Under the pieces are notes generated by a model that was not told where the DNA came from, did not search any database, and saw only the letters and a list, made by a program, of their open reading frames with translations. A DNA stretch of 64,000 nucleotides, taken from Rhodothermales bacterium (GTDB lineage Bacteria > Bacteroidota > Rhodothermia > Rhodothermales > UBA10348). Location of the stretch: positions 230,607-294,606 of the forward strand of contig JANQQV010000007.1 in assembly GCA_028284865.1 (NCBI GenBank), read 5' to 3'. Below, piece after piece: positions 9,029 to 18,210 of this stretch (positions are counted from its first letter, which is position 1; each line of letters starts with the position of its first letter). The position numbers and the translations under genes are program-made.

Positions 9029-12022
9029 GTGACTGACGGTTGCATCGTATATCGATTGACGGCCGTCTTAACCGACAATTCTGATTTGCTCGATCCAGCT
9101 CGTAATCGCCTCACAAACGTTTGTCCTGATGCCCGTGCCATACCTGGGGCTCTCAAGCTGGTCGCGGCCGCGATTCTTGCGGTATCGCTGATTGCGGGGT
9201 GCGCTCCGCCTGAAACTTCGGAGCCCATGGAACGCGTCAGCTGGGCCGATTCGATGTTGAGCACGCTCTCTCTCGAAGAGAAAGTTGGACAGATGTTGAT
9301 GGTAGACCTGCCGATCAGCGGCTCCATGGAAGACGGCGAGGCTCGTGATGCACTCCGTCAGCGCCTGGACGAAACGCAGGCCGGAGGAGTCATCCTGTTT
9401 GCAGCAGATCCGGTGCAGACGGGACTACACGTTTCTTGGGCCCAGCGCGTCGCCGACATTCCGTTGCTGGTTTCGCTCGATGCCGAATGGGGAGCTGGGT
9501 ACCGGCTCGAAGGACTTCATCGTATTCCTGACGCCATGGCCATCGCAGCCACGGGCAACCCTCAGAATGCTCGCTACAGCGGACAACTGACGGCGCGGGA
9601 GGCAGCATCGGCGGGTGTCAACGTCTTGTTCGCGCCGACCGTTGATGTGAACGTAAACCCGAAAAATCCCGTCATAGGCACGCGGGCCTGGAGTGATGAC
9701 GCGGATACGGTAAGTGTGTACGCCGGAGCCTTCGTTCAGGGCGTGCTCGACGAAGGATTGCTTCCCGTATTGAAGCATTTTCCCGGGCATGGCGGAACGT
9801 CGAGCGATTCCCACTTGGATCTGCCCATTGCGCGATCCTCCCAGTCAGAATTGGACGCGGTTCATCTGCTGCCCTTCCGGCAATTGATCGAATCGCATGG
9901 AAGTGATACGGCGGTCATGAGCGCACATATCGTTCCTGAAGGCCATTTGTTCGAGGATTCAGTCGCTGCAACGTTCAGCAAACGCATTCTCTCTGATCTG
10001 CTCAGGGACTCGTTGGCTTTTGACGGGCTGGTATTCACGGACGCCTTGAACATGGCCGGAGCAGCCTCCATTGGATCCCCTGCCGAACGCAGCATTCGGG
10101 CGATCGAAGCAGGCGCCGACGTCCTACTCATGCCACCTGATCCGGTAGCGACCAAAGCTGGCATCATCGCTGCGGTTCGGAATGGCCGCCTGGACGAAGA
10201 CCGAATCGACCGGTCTGTCCGTCGGATTCTGGCTTCCAAGGAAGCCATGACGCTTCATAGCACGTCGAATGCCATGGATGTCACGGAGTTATTCGCGACG
10301 CTGGCCGACGAAGATACCGATCAATCACTTCGATTCATGGCCCGTGATGCGGTGACTGTATTGAAGGACGATGCCCTGCTGCCAGTCTCTGCGGCCGCCA
10401 GTATCGCCATGGTTTCTGTCGACTTCCGGGCGCGTAATCGTGGCCCCGGAGGGCCGGCTGATCGTTTCCGGGATGAAGTCGTCGATCGGACCCGGCAGGA
10501 AATAAACCTGGTGGAGGTTGACCCGCGAACCTGGAGCGGTCAGATGCCCACAATTCTCAGGAACGCCCGTGAGCACCAAGTGCTCATCATCGCGGATTAC
10601 ACCGGCAATACGCCTGTATTCGGCTGGAATTCGGCTCAATTCCTGAATGACGTTGCGAAAGAACCGGCACGCGTGGTCTACGTCAGTTTCGACAAGCCCT
10701 GGGGAATCCCGGATCTGGCTCCATTTCCGGACGTCATCCTGCAGTCCTGGGATTCGTCCCCGACCATGGCCGCTGCCACGGCAGATGTCCTTTTTGGTCT
10801 AACTGAAACTCGGGGGCGTCTTCCCGTAAAGGTTGGCGACGATTGGCCGCGAGGGTCTGGACTGGCTCTTCCTGCCCACTTCGCCGCGCTTGGTCCGGGT
10901 ACAAATGCCTCCTTGAATCAGGATAATCTGACGCAACTGACCGACCTGATCGATCGCGCAATTGCTGACAGCGCATTTCCCACAGCTGCCTTGGCCGTCG
11001 GTCGAGATCTGACCGTCGCCCATCGGGAGATTCACGGCACACACACGTTTGATCGGGATCGGGAATCCAGCGAATCCGACTTGTTTGACTTGGCTTCGCT
11101 TACCAAAGTGATTTCGACAACGTCAGCATTGATGTTGCTGGTCGAAGACGGGCTTGTTGATTTGGACCGTCCGGTCGCCGACTACCTTCCTGCCTTTGCG
11201 GAGAACGGCAAGGGCATGATCACGGTCAGGGATCTCCTATCCCACACGGGGGGACTGATTCCATTCGTGCCCTTCCATATGCGTGGTGTGCGAACAGGCC
11301 GGGAGGTACGGCAGCGAATTCTCTCTGACACGCTCGCCTACGAACCGGGAAGTCGCTCCCGGTATTCAGACTTTGGCCCGATCACCCTGGCCTGGATGAC
11401 CGAGGAAATCACGGGAATCCCGTTCGACCGATTTGTGGAAGAGCGAGTGTTCAAACCCCTTGCCATGATGGATACAGGCTATCTCTCGAGTCGCAACCGG
11501 AATCTGCCCAACGCCATTCCAACGGAAACAGATGACTATTTCCGATTCCGTACGCTCCAGGGTGAAGTACACGACGAGACGGCCTGGCTGCTGGGAGGCA
11601 CCGCGGGACACGCAGGCCTGTTCTCGACCATCCGGGATTTGACCCGTTTTGCCGGGATGCTCTCACGGGAAGGCCGTGTTGGAGACAAAGTGTTCTTGCG
11701 ACCAGAAACCATTAGGCACTTCACAACAGCAGCCGATCCGTACGATCGGCACACGAGAGCACTCGGGTGGGATACCAAAAGCATGACCGGATACTCCTCT
11801 GCCGGTTCACGCTTCGGTCCCCGGTCGTTCGGCCATACAGGATTCACCGGTACGTCCTTCTGGTACGATCCTGATTCCCACTTATACGTGATCTTGCTGA
11901 CCAACCGTGTTCATCCGACCAGGGACAACCGGAAGCACATTCCCATCCGTCCAGCTGTAGCCGATATCGCTTTCCAGGCACTGGAAACAGGCCTGCTTCA
12001 GGACGCTATTGCTGAGGATTGA
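9029..12022 (+). CDS. Glycoside hydrolase family 3 (NagZ-like) fused to a serine beta-lactamase-type domain, lipoprotein
   Basis: Two-domain exported enzyme of 997 residues. The open frame begins with GTG at 9029; TTG codons at 9056 and 9086 are possible later starts, since the lipobox LIAGC (C58) would otherwise be far from the N-terminus. Residues about 70-410 form a GH3 catalytic domain with VLKHFPGHGGTSSDSHLDLP near residue 250 and the nucleophile motif VFTDALNMAGA near residue 338. A GH3 C-terminal-like linker domain follows. From about residue 640 comes a class C beta-lactamase/DD-peptidase fold with SLTK near 690, YSD and a late HTG (FGHTGFTG). This fits murein recycling or remodelling: a beta-N-acetylglucosaminidase joined to an amino-acyl or peptide hydrolase. 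The fusion is known from Bacteroidota; exact substrates are inferred. Confidence 0.88.
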   Translation: MTDGCIVYRLTAVLTDNSDLLDPARNRLTNVCPDARAIPGALKLVAAAILAVSLIAGCAPPETSEPMERVSWADSMLSTLSLEEKVGQMLMVDLPISGSMEDGEARDALRQRLDETQAGGVILFAADPVQTGLHVSWAQRVADIPLLVSLDAEWGAGYRLEGLHRIPDAMAIAATGNPQNARYSGQLTAREAASAGVNVLFAPTVDVNVNPKNPVIGTRAWSDDADTVSVYAGAFVQGVLDEGLLPVLKHFPGHGGTSSDSHLDLPIARSSQSELDAVHLLPFRQLIESHGSDTAVMSAHIVPEGHLFEDSVAATFSKRILSDLLRDSLAFDGLVFTDALNMAGAASIGSPAERSIRAIEAGADVLLMPPDPVATKAGIIAAVRNGRLDEDRIDRSVRRILASKEAMTLHSTSNAMDVTELFATLADEDTDQSLRFMARDAVTVLKDDALLPVSAAASIAMVSVDFRARNRGPGGPADRFRDEVVDRTRQEINLVEVDPRTWSGQMPTILRNAREHQVLIIADYTGNTPVFGWNSAQFLNDVAKEPARVVYVSFDKPWGIPDLAPFPDVILQSWDSSPTMAAATADVLFGLTETRGRLPVKVGDDWPRGSGLALPAHFAALGPGTNASLNQDNLTQLTDLIDRAIADSAFPTAALAVGRDLTVAHREIHGTHTFDRDRESSESDLFDLASLTKVISTTSALMLLVEDGLVDLDRPVADYLPAFAENGKGMITVRDLLSHTGGLIPFVPFHMRGVRTGREVRQRILSDTLAYEPGSRSRYSDFGPITLAWMTEEITGIPFDRFVEERVFKPLAMMDTGYLSSRNRNLPNAIPTETDDYFRFRTLQGEVHDETAWLLGGTAGHAGLFSTIRDLTRFAGMLSREGRVGDKVFLRPETIRHFTTAADPYDRHTRALGWDTKSMTGYSSAGSRFGPRSFGHTGFTGTSFWYDPDSHLYVILLTNRVHPTRDNRKHIPIRPAVADIAFQALETGLLQDAIAED

Positions 12023-12146
12023 TGGCATTAGGGCCAAACGAGGGCGAACAACGGCCACGCACAATGTCCGCCGGGTCGGCAACGCGTAGGAACCGGTTTG
12101 AGCGTAGCGCCTTCAAGCCCGGCTGATTCATCTACCCGACCTACTC

Positions 12147-12425
12147 ATGCCCACGTACGAATACAAGCGCGAAGACGGAACGACGTTCGAAATTGAACAG
12201 CGCATCACGGCAGAACCCCTCACCGAGTGCCCCACAACGGGCCAGAAGGTGAAGCGGCTCATTTCCGGGGGTGCCGGCTTGGTATTCAAAGGCAGCGGGT
12301 TCTACCTGACGGACTACGCCAGGAAATCGTCCAGCCCCGCCAGCTCGGGTTCCAGCACCGGAGACACTTCCGGAAGCACTTCTGATTCAGGATCAAGCTC
12401 CAGCGCTTCGGAATCGAGCGACTGA
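12147..12425 (+). CDS. FmdB-family small protein lacking the zinc-ribbon cysteines
   Basis: 92 residues. The start MPTYEYKREDGTTFEIEQRI and the middle RLISGGAGLVFKGSGFYLTDY match the FmdB-type putative regulatory family, but the first CxxC expected after YEY is absent (KREDGTTF). The second site keeps only one cysteine (TECPTTGQKV), so no zinc site is apparent. The last 30 residues are a Ser/Gly-rich disordered tail. The family has no firm function. It converges on tpiA with 7 bp between stops. Confidence 0.8.
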   Translation: MPTYEYKREDGTTFEIEQRITAEPLTECPTTGQKVKRLISGGAGLVFKGSGFYLTDYARKSSSPASSGSSTGDTSGSTSDSGSSSSASESSD

Positions 12426-12432
12426 ACCGAAT

Positions 12433-13182
12433 CTATCGCCGGGCCGCGTTTACGATGGCCAGGAAGTCTTCGGCCTTGAGGGCAGCGCCACCAATCAAGC
12501 CACCATCCACGTCGGGCTGAGCAAACAGCTCTTCCGCGTTGGAGGGTTTAACGCTACCACCGTACAGGATCGGGATCTCAGAACCGATCGCACGACCAAA
12601 CAAGTGCTCCAGCAGGCGTCGGATGTGCCCATGCATAGAAGCCACCTGTTCCGGCGTTGCTGTTTTGCCCGTTCCAATCGCCCACACCGGTTCGTAGGCA
12701 ACGACCAACTCGGAAGCGTCCGAAATCTCGATGTCAGCCAGACTTTCCTGGATCTGCCGTTCTACGACCCGTTCGTGATCGCCGGCCTCACGCTGTGGCA
12801 AGGACTCTCCTACGCAAACAATCGGTACGAGCCGGTGAGACCGCGCTTTGCGCGCCTTGCGACTGACACCGTCATTCGTTTCGCCAAAAAACTGTCGGCG
12901 TTCCGAGTGGCCCAGAATCACGTAGTGGCAACCAACGGCGCGCAACATGGGGCCTGAGATTTCGCCCGTGTACGCTCCCGAATCGGCTTCATGCATGTTC
13001 TGAGCCCCAAGGCGAATGCCACTTCCGTGCAGGATGGCATATACCGCGTCCAGGTCTACGAACGGTGGGCAAACGCCCACGTCTACATTATCCGTGGATC
13101 CAATTCCGGATGCGATGGCAGAAGTGAGCTGGCGCGCTGCGGCCAGATCAAGGTTCATTTTCCAGTTTCCAACGACGAGCAT
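12433..13182 (-). CDS. tpiA: Triosephosphate isomerase
   Basis: Glycolytic interconversion of dihydroxyacetone phosphate and glyceraldehyde 3-phosphate in the cytoplasm. 249 residues, normal length. Active-site elements are complete: VGNWKMN at the start (Asn, Lys), VILGHSERRQFFGE with the electrophilic His, AYEPVWAIGTGKTATPEQ with the catalytic Glu and the flexible loop, and phosphate-binding ILYGGSVKPSN and GLIGGAAL. The gene lies 23 bp downstream of the thioredoxin-fold lipoprotein on the same strand. Confidence 0.97.
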   Translation of the reverse strand: MLVVGNWKMNLDLAAARQLTSAIASGIGSTDNVDVGVCPPFVDLDAVYAILHGSGIRLGAQNMHEADSGAYTGEISGPMLRAVGCHYVILGHSERRQFFGETNDGVSRKARKARSHRLVPIVCVGESLPQREAGDHERVVERQIQESLADIEISDASELVVAYEPVWAIGTGKTATPEQVASMHGHIRRLLEHLFGRAIGSEIPILYGGSVKPSNAEELFAQPDVDGGLIGGAALKAEDFLAIVNAARR

Positions 13183-13205
13183 GAGCGTGTGGGATTGGGT
13201 GGAAT

Positions 13206-14588
13206 CTACTGGGAGAGTTGCTCTGCCAGCTGATTTATGGAATTGATGATGGTCACAAGGTCGCTCTCCAGATTGTCGATCGCAGGACCAGTGTACTTGG
13301 CAACGATACGTCCATCTGGATCCAGCAAGAATCGCGTAGGGATCACATGCACATTGAAGTCGCGAGCGACCTGCGCTTGCATGCCGTCAGACGACCACAC
13401 GAAGAAGCCGGGCTGATCAACTTCGTCGAACAGGACCTCGTTGATGGCTTCATCGGGTTCGACGCTGATGGATACATAGCGGAAGAGCTCCTCGGGCAGA
13501 GTGGCCGCAATGCCATTTCGTGCGGCACGTTCGCGCTGGTAGATCGGCTCGAGCGGATCGAAGAATTCCAGGATGACAAAGTTGCCCAACAGGTTGGAGG
13601 AAGTCAGTTCACGTCCTTCACGATCTGTGAGTGCAAACGCTGGCGCTTCCATACCCGGCTGAAGATTCTCAAGGTCGTATGTCGCTCGCACGGCCCAGTC
13701 TGCCCACGCGGATTCGGGATACAGCCTGCGCAGCTCGGATGCGACTTCGACTGCTTCAACGGACAAGTTGGAGTCCGCGTACGCTACGATCATCTCAGCC
13801 ATGATCCCGGCCTTCTTGTCTTCCGGAACGGCATCGCGCATGGATTCGAGGAGTTCCATCGCTGCCTGACCGCCATCCTGTCGGGCTACCGATCGGCGCG
13901 CAGCGCGAGCCACTTCGACAATGCTTTCGTTGTCCGTGCTGATTTCAGGGAAGCGGGATACGACGAGGGAATCATTCCACCCCTCCATCATGATCACCGA
14001 TTCCGCTTTCGCCAGATTGCCTCCAATGGTCCCCGGATACGTGCTCTGGATATTCCAAAGAATGGTACTGGTCTGGGTAATGACCTGAGTCATCATGTCG
14101 GTCGTGTACCCTCCTCCTCCGATCAGCTCTGCCATCGACACGTTGTGCTGGCTCTTGGCGTTTCGATACGCGGTCCATGCAGCGTTTTCGGGAGACACAA
14201 TGCGTAGGCGACGAGCGCCAAGCGGAAAAATCCCAGAGACATCAACCGTGTCTTCGTCCGCAGCCACGAACTCGCCCATCACCAACTCGATTCCACCTCG
14301 TTCAACGGAGATCGGATACACGCCTTTTTCCGGCGCTCCAACTTCGAAGGCAAACGTTCCGTCAGGACCTGTGACGGCCGTCCCGAGCGTGTCGACATCT
14401 CCGTCAACCTGCCCCAGAACCGAGACGCGGAATCCGGCGAAATTGTCAGTGGAGTCAACTTCTGCCCGAACGGAGAACTGACCGCTGACCTGGGAGCGGA
14501 CAGGATAGTCCGTGTCGCTTCCGCATCCGGTCAGCAGAATGATGATGGCTAGAGCTGCGATCGGCAGCCGGAAAACAGTCAAAGGCAT
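13206..14588 (-). CDS. Thioredoxin-fold (TlpA/AhpC-TSA-like) lipoprotein without CxxC
   Basis: 460 residues from the ATG at 14588, chosen instead of the track start at 14723 because it puts a lipoprotein signal (PLTVFRLPIAALAIIILLTGC) at the N-terminus. An N-terminal beta-rich region (about 30-130) resembles the DUF4369-like part of Bacteroidota TlpA proteins; a helical middle follows; the C-terminal redoxin-like domain begins MEAPAFALTDREGRELTSSN. Where family members have WCGPC, this protein reads ILEFFDPLEPIYQRE, with no cysteine, so it cannot act as a thiol reductase. The cis-Pro region (HVIPTRFLLDPDGRIVAKY) is kept. Sits 34 bp after the fused E1 gene. Confidence 0.75.
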   Translation of the reverse strand: MPLTVFRLPIAALAIIILLTGCGSDTDYPVRSQVSGQFSVRAEVDSTDNFAGFRVSVLGQVDGDVDTLGTAVTGPDGTFAFEVGAPEKGVYPISVERGGIELVMGEFVAADEDTVDVSGIFPLGARRLRIVSPENAAWTAYRNAKSQHNVSMAELIGGGGYTTDMMTQVITQTSTILWNIQSTYPGTIGGNLAKAESVIMMEGWNDSLVVSRFPEISTDNESIVEVARAARRSVARQDGGQAAMELLESMRDAVPEDKKAGIMAEMIVAYADSNLSVEAVEVASELRRLYPESAWADWAVRATYDLENLQPGMEAPAFALTDREGRELTSSNLLGNFVILEFFDPLEPIYQRERAARNGIAATLPEELFRYVSISVEPDEAINEVLFDEVDQPGFFVWSSDGMQAQVARDFNVHVIPTRFLLDPDGRIVAKYTGPAIDNLESDLVTIINSINQLAEQLSQ

Positions 14589-14622
14589 AATGAAACTGAT
14601 TGGTGAAAACCCGAATGGGTAC

Positions 14623-16596
14623 TCAGAACGCCATCGTACGTTCGATGGCCTCGTCAAGACGAGCATGGGCCGAATAAACCTCATCTTCGATCGCTTTGGA
14701 AAAAGCAATCGGAAGGTCGGCACCGCCTACGCGGACCGGTGGAGCGTCCAGGTGACCGAAGGCGAGTTCGCTGATCTCGGAAGCAATTTCTCCTCCGAAT
14801 CCACCGGTTCTGGATGCTTCGTGAAGCAGAATGACGCGATTGGTCTTCTTCACCGATGCAAGAACGGTTTCACGATCCCATGGGACGAGAGTTCGCAGAT
14901 CGATCACTTCGAGACTGACACCTCGATCGGCCCATGCAGCAGCTGCTTCCAACGCCCAGTGAACTCCCACTCCCCATGTGATGATGGTGGCATGCTCCCC
15001 TTGCCGCGCAACGTGCGCCTTGCCCAGAGGCACACGAACGGCACCATCTGGGACCTGTCCGCGAATGGAGCGATAAAGCTTCTTGTGCTCGAAGAACAGG
15101 ACCGGGTTCGGATCATCCAGACTGGATAGCAGCAGCCCCTTTGCGTCCGCCGGGGTTGCTGGAATAACCACCTTCAGGCCTGGAACGTGGCAAAACCAGG
15201 CTTCCATGGACTGGGAATGGAACGGTCCGGCTCCGATTCCTCCACCAAATGGTGCGCGAATCGTGACGTTCAACGGCGAGCCCCACCGATAGAACGTCGT
15301 AGCCAGATTATTGACGATCTGGTTGAAGCCACAAGAAATGAAATCGGCATACTGGATCTCCAGGACCGGTTTCATCCCTGCGAGCGCCAATCCCATGGAG
15401 GCACCCACGGCCGCGCTTTCGATGATGGGTGTGTTGCGCACGCGATCACGGCCGAATTCCTCCACGAATCCCTGCGTCACCTTGAATACTCCGCCATATT
15501 CGGCGATGTCCTGGCCCATCACCACCGAATCCGGCTCTTCCCGCATCCAGGCACGTAGGCCATCCGTGATGGCATCAATGAATCGCTGTTCAGAGGCGTG
15601 GCCCGTGTCGTGAGTGCCGTTCAGAGACGGAGACGACGGCGCAAACACATCCGCGTACTCAGACTCCGAACTACTGGTGACTTCCGGTTGCTCGAGCGCC
15701 CATTCAGCCAACTGATCGATCTTGGCGACAAGCTCCTGCTTGATGGACTCACACGCATCCTTGCCCAGCTTCTGCTCGGCAAACTCTTGGAAGCGTTCGA
15801 TGGGGTCCATGGTCGCCCATTTCTCCTGAAGCTCCTTCGGGACGTATTTCGTTCCGGAGGCTTCCTCGTGTCCTCGCATCCGGAAGGTTTTCATCTCCAA
15901 CAGGGTAGGCCCTTTTCCAGCGACCGCGCGCTTTCGAGCATTACGGACCGCCTCGACAACGGCAATCACGTTGTTGCCATCCACAACGACGGACGTCATG
16001 CCGTACCCTGCGCCGGCATCAGCAATATTCTCGACAGGAACGGCCTCGGAGGTTGGCGTCGAGAGACCGTAGCCATTGTTCTCCACAATGAACAACACGG
16101 GCAGATTCCAAACGGAGGCGAGATTGAGTGCCTCATGAAAATCGCCTTCGCGCGTGGCTCCCTCCCCTACGAACGCGGCAGCTACACGCTTTTCATCCTT
16201 CATTCGCGCAGCCAGTCCGAGTCCATCTGCTACCGGAAGCATGGCAGCCAAGTGGGAGATCATCCCAACGATATTCTTTTCAGGAAGCCCGAAATGGAAC
16301 GTGCGATCCCGTCCCTTGGTGAATCCTCCCTCCCGGCCCATCAGCTGACAGAACAAGCGATCGAGTTCCACGCCTCGTGTGGTCCAGACGCCCAGATTAC
16401 GGTGCATCGGGAGCAAGTAGTCCTGCTCCTCGAGGGCCCACGTCACACCCACTGCGATGGCTTCCTGACCAAATCCGCTGAACCATTTGGACAGCCGTCC
16501 TTGGCGGATCAGGCGCAGTTTCTTCTCTTCAATGACACGAGGAAGCAATAATGCTCGAAATACGGCTTCCGTGTCTTTCTTCGTTCGAATGGCCAT
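14623..16596 (-). CDS. 2-oxoacid (branched-chain type) dehydrogenase E1, alpha-beta fusion
   Basis: Thiamine-diphosphate-dependent decarboxylase component of a 2-oxoacid dehydrogenase complex. The track opens at 16668; I use the ATG at 16596 (MAIRTKKDTEAVFRALLLPR), giving 657 residues. The alpha half (1-330) has SGFGQEAIAVG, MHRNLGVW, and the thiamine/metal motif VGEGATREGDFHEALNLA...ENNGYG. The phosphorylation-loop region is RMRGHEEASGTKY. The beta half (from about 355) has MGQDIAEYGGVFKVTQGF, FADFISCGFNQIVNN-type and PFGGGIGAGPFHSQSMEAWF, and ends with an intact transketolase C-terminal domain. Branched-chain versus other substrate is not certain. No E2 or E3 gene is adjacent. Confidence 0.9.
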   Translation of the reverse strand: MAIRTKKDTEAVFRALLLPRVIEEKKLRLIRQGRLSKWFSGFGQEAIAVGVTWALEEQDYLLPMHRNLGVWTTRGVELDRLFCQLMGREGGFTKGRDRTFHFGLPEKNIVGMISHLAAMLPVADGLGLAARMKDEKRVAAAFVGEGATREGDFHEALNLASVWNLPVLFIVENNGYGLSTPTSEAVPVENIADAGAGYGMTSVVVDGNNVIAVVEAVRNARKRAVAGKGPTLLEMKTFRMRGHEEASGTKYVPKELQEKWATMDPIERFQEFAEQKLGKDACESIKQELVAKIDQLAEWALEQPEVTSSSESEYADVFAPSSPSLNGTHDTGHASEQRFIDAITDGLRAWMREEPDSVVMGQDIAEYGGVFKVTQGFVEEFGRDRVRNTPIIESAAVGASMGLALAGMKPVLEIQYADFISCGFNQIVNNLATTFYRWGSPLNVTIRAPFGGGIGAGPFHSQSMEAWFCHVPGLKVVIPATPADAKGLLLSSLDDPNPVLFFEHKKLYRSIRGQVPDGAVRVPLGKAHVARQGEHATIITWGVGVHWALEAAAAWADRGVSLEVIDLRTLVPWDRETVLASVKKTNRVILLHEASRTGGFGGEIASEISELAFGHLDAPPVRVGGADLPIAFSKAIEDEVYSAHARLDEAIERTMAF

Positions 16597-16698
16597 GCGT
16601 TCGCCAGCTCGGGCAGGCGGGGTAAATCGGATTGACGGGGAACTCGAAGCGCTGAATTCGGCGCCCAAGATACGGCGCCAACCGTTCAGAGCTAAGCC

Positions 16699-18114
16699 TC
16701 AACGACCACTTCCTCGAAGGGCCGTGTAGACAGTGCGAAACAGGATCTGAAGATCGCGCCTCAGGCTCATGTTCTCGATGTAGAACAGGTCGTACTTCAC
16801 CTTCTGCTGGACGTCCTCCAGACTCGTGTCGTACTTCCATTTCACTTGAGCCCAACCAGTTATTCCTGGCTTGACCCGATGCCTCCGTGAGTAAAGCGGA
16901 ATCTCCTTGGCCAGCTTCTCCACAAAAAACGGGCGTTCAGGTCTGGGGCCGACGAGCGACATGTCTCCTCGAAGGACATTGAAGAACTGAGGGACCTCAT
17001 CAATACGCGTCTTTCTGAGCCATCGCCCCATCGCGGTGTAGCGGGGATCATCTTCACTTGCCCACACCGGCCCGGTGGCGGCCTCAGCGTCTTTGCGCAT
17101 GGTTCGGAACTTGAACATGGTGAACTCGCGACCCTTCTGCCCGATACGGCGCTGCTTGTATATCGCCGGGCCCGGACTCGTCAGACGAACCAATACTCCG
17201 ATCAGGATCCATGCGGGCAAACCCACGACCAACACCACCAGCGATACAATCAGGTCGATCAATCTTTTCAGGCTCTGCTCCCAGGCCTGCATGGGTTCTG
17301 GTAAGACCTCAATCAGGGGCAGTCCGTACATGTGCTCAGTGCGAGCCATCCCACCGATAATGGAATAGAAATTCGGGACCAGCTTCAGCGTGACAGGCTT
17401 CCCATCCGTGAGTCGCAGGACTTCCATCAATTCCTCGCCATCGTTCGGGCCCAGCGCGATCAAAACGTCCTGGATGTCCAGTTCATCGATCAGTCTCGGC
17501 AAATCGGACACATTTCGACCACTGGAGGTCCAGCCGCCTTCCGGCTCGCCATTCAAATCGCCATTCTGATCCCTGGTCAGCCGAACAGCGCCGACGATGT
17601 CCAGTCCAGCTTCCGGATATCGCGCTACTTCCTTGTGCAGGGAATCGAGAACGTCTGACCAACCCACGATCAATGCTCGGTGCAGTCCTTTGCCGCGCAG
17701 GATGAACACCTTCTGAACCGACCGCACGATCACCCGACCCAGCGCCACAAAGACGATGACCACTCCCCAGTAGAAGACGACGATCGTCCGGGCGGAATAC
17801 GAATCGAGCGTGTCGATGAAGAGCACGAAGAAAAGAACCAGGATGCCGATGGTCACGACCTTGATAACCGTCACCATCTCATCGAATCGGGATGAGGCGT
17901 AGCGTTCTCGATAGAGGCCGAAAAACGTGAAAACGACCAGCCAGAAAGCCGAGAGAAGTATGTTCGCGATCGTCGTTGCAGACGGATCCGGAGAGAAAAC
18001 CGGGTCGGCAAGCCAGCCCCATTCGAATCGAGCCTGATACAAAAGATGACTGGCGAAGAATGTCGCCACCGCATCCATCAGGATGAGTACGATAAGCTCG
18101 ACTTTGCGCGTCAA
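16699..18114 (-). CDS. Polyprenyl-phosphate sugar-1-phosphate transferase (WbaP/WcaJ-like)
   Basis: Initiates assembly of an exopolysaccharide, capsule or O-antigen by moving a sugar phosphate onto undecaprenyl phosphate at the inner membrane. 471 residues: four to five N-terminal membrane segments (1-140), a Rossmann-like CoA-binding region (about 145-255), then one membrane re-entrant segment and the bacterial sugar transferase domain. That domain is complete: KRLIDLIVSLVVLVVGLP, SPGPAIYKQRRIGQKGREF, MFKFRTMRKDAE, RKTRIDEVPQFFNVLRGDMS, VGPRPERP, VKPGITGWAQV and YDLFYIENMSLRRD. It is divergent from the Wzi-like gene (95 bp apart), which fits a shared polysaccharide role. Sugar specificity unknown. 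Confidence 0.92.
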   Translation of the reverse strand: MTRKVELIVLILMDAVATFFASHLLYQARFEWGWLADPVFSPDPSATTIANILLSAFWLVVFTFFGLYRERYASSRFDEMVTVIKVVTIGILVLFFVLFIDTLDSYSARTIVVFYWGVVIVFVALGRVIVRSVQKVFILRGKGLHRALIVGWSDVLDSLHKEVARYPEAGLDIVGAVRLTRDQNGDLNGEPEGGWTSSGRNVSDLPRLIDELDIQDVLIALGPNDGEELMEVLRLTDGKPVTLKLVPNFYSIIGGMARTEHMYGLPLIEVLPEPMQAWEQSLKRLIDLIVSLVVLVVGLPAWILIGVLVRLTSPGPAIYKQRRIGQKGREFTMFKFRTMRKDAEAATGPVWASEDDPRYTAMGRWLRKTRIDEVPQFFNVLRGDMSLVGPRPERPFFVEKLAKEIPLYSRRHRVKPGITGWAQVKWKYDTSLEDVQQKVKYDLFYIENMSLRRDLQILFRTVYTALRGSGR

Positions 18115-18124
18115 AGCGGACTGC

Positions 18125-18145
18125 GGGGTCAGATCATGGGGTCAG
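18125..18145. promoter_or_regulatory. 8-bp direct repeat between divergent genes
   Basis: GGGGTCAG occurs twice (18125-18132 and 18138-18145), 13 bp start to start, in the 95-bp gap between the sugar transferase and wzi-like genes. Possible binding site for a regulator; no other evidence. Confidence 0.2.
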
Positions 18146-18210
18146 CGCGTGCATACCCGTGAAACTGTTGGAAGGTTCGCATAGTTTGCCCGGACCAACC
18201 CCATCTCCCG

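Noticed and set aside
13218-14207. 329-residue + strand ORF opposite the thioredoxin-fold lipoprotein
   Set aside because: The minus-strand frame has a lipoprotein signal and a redoxin-like domain; this one has neither signal nor motif.
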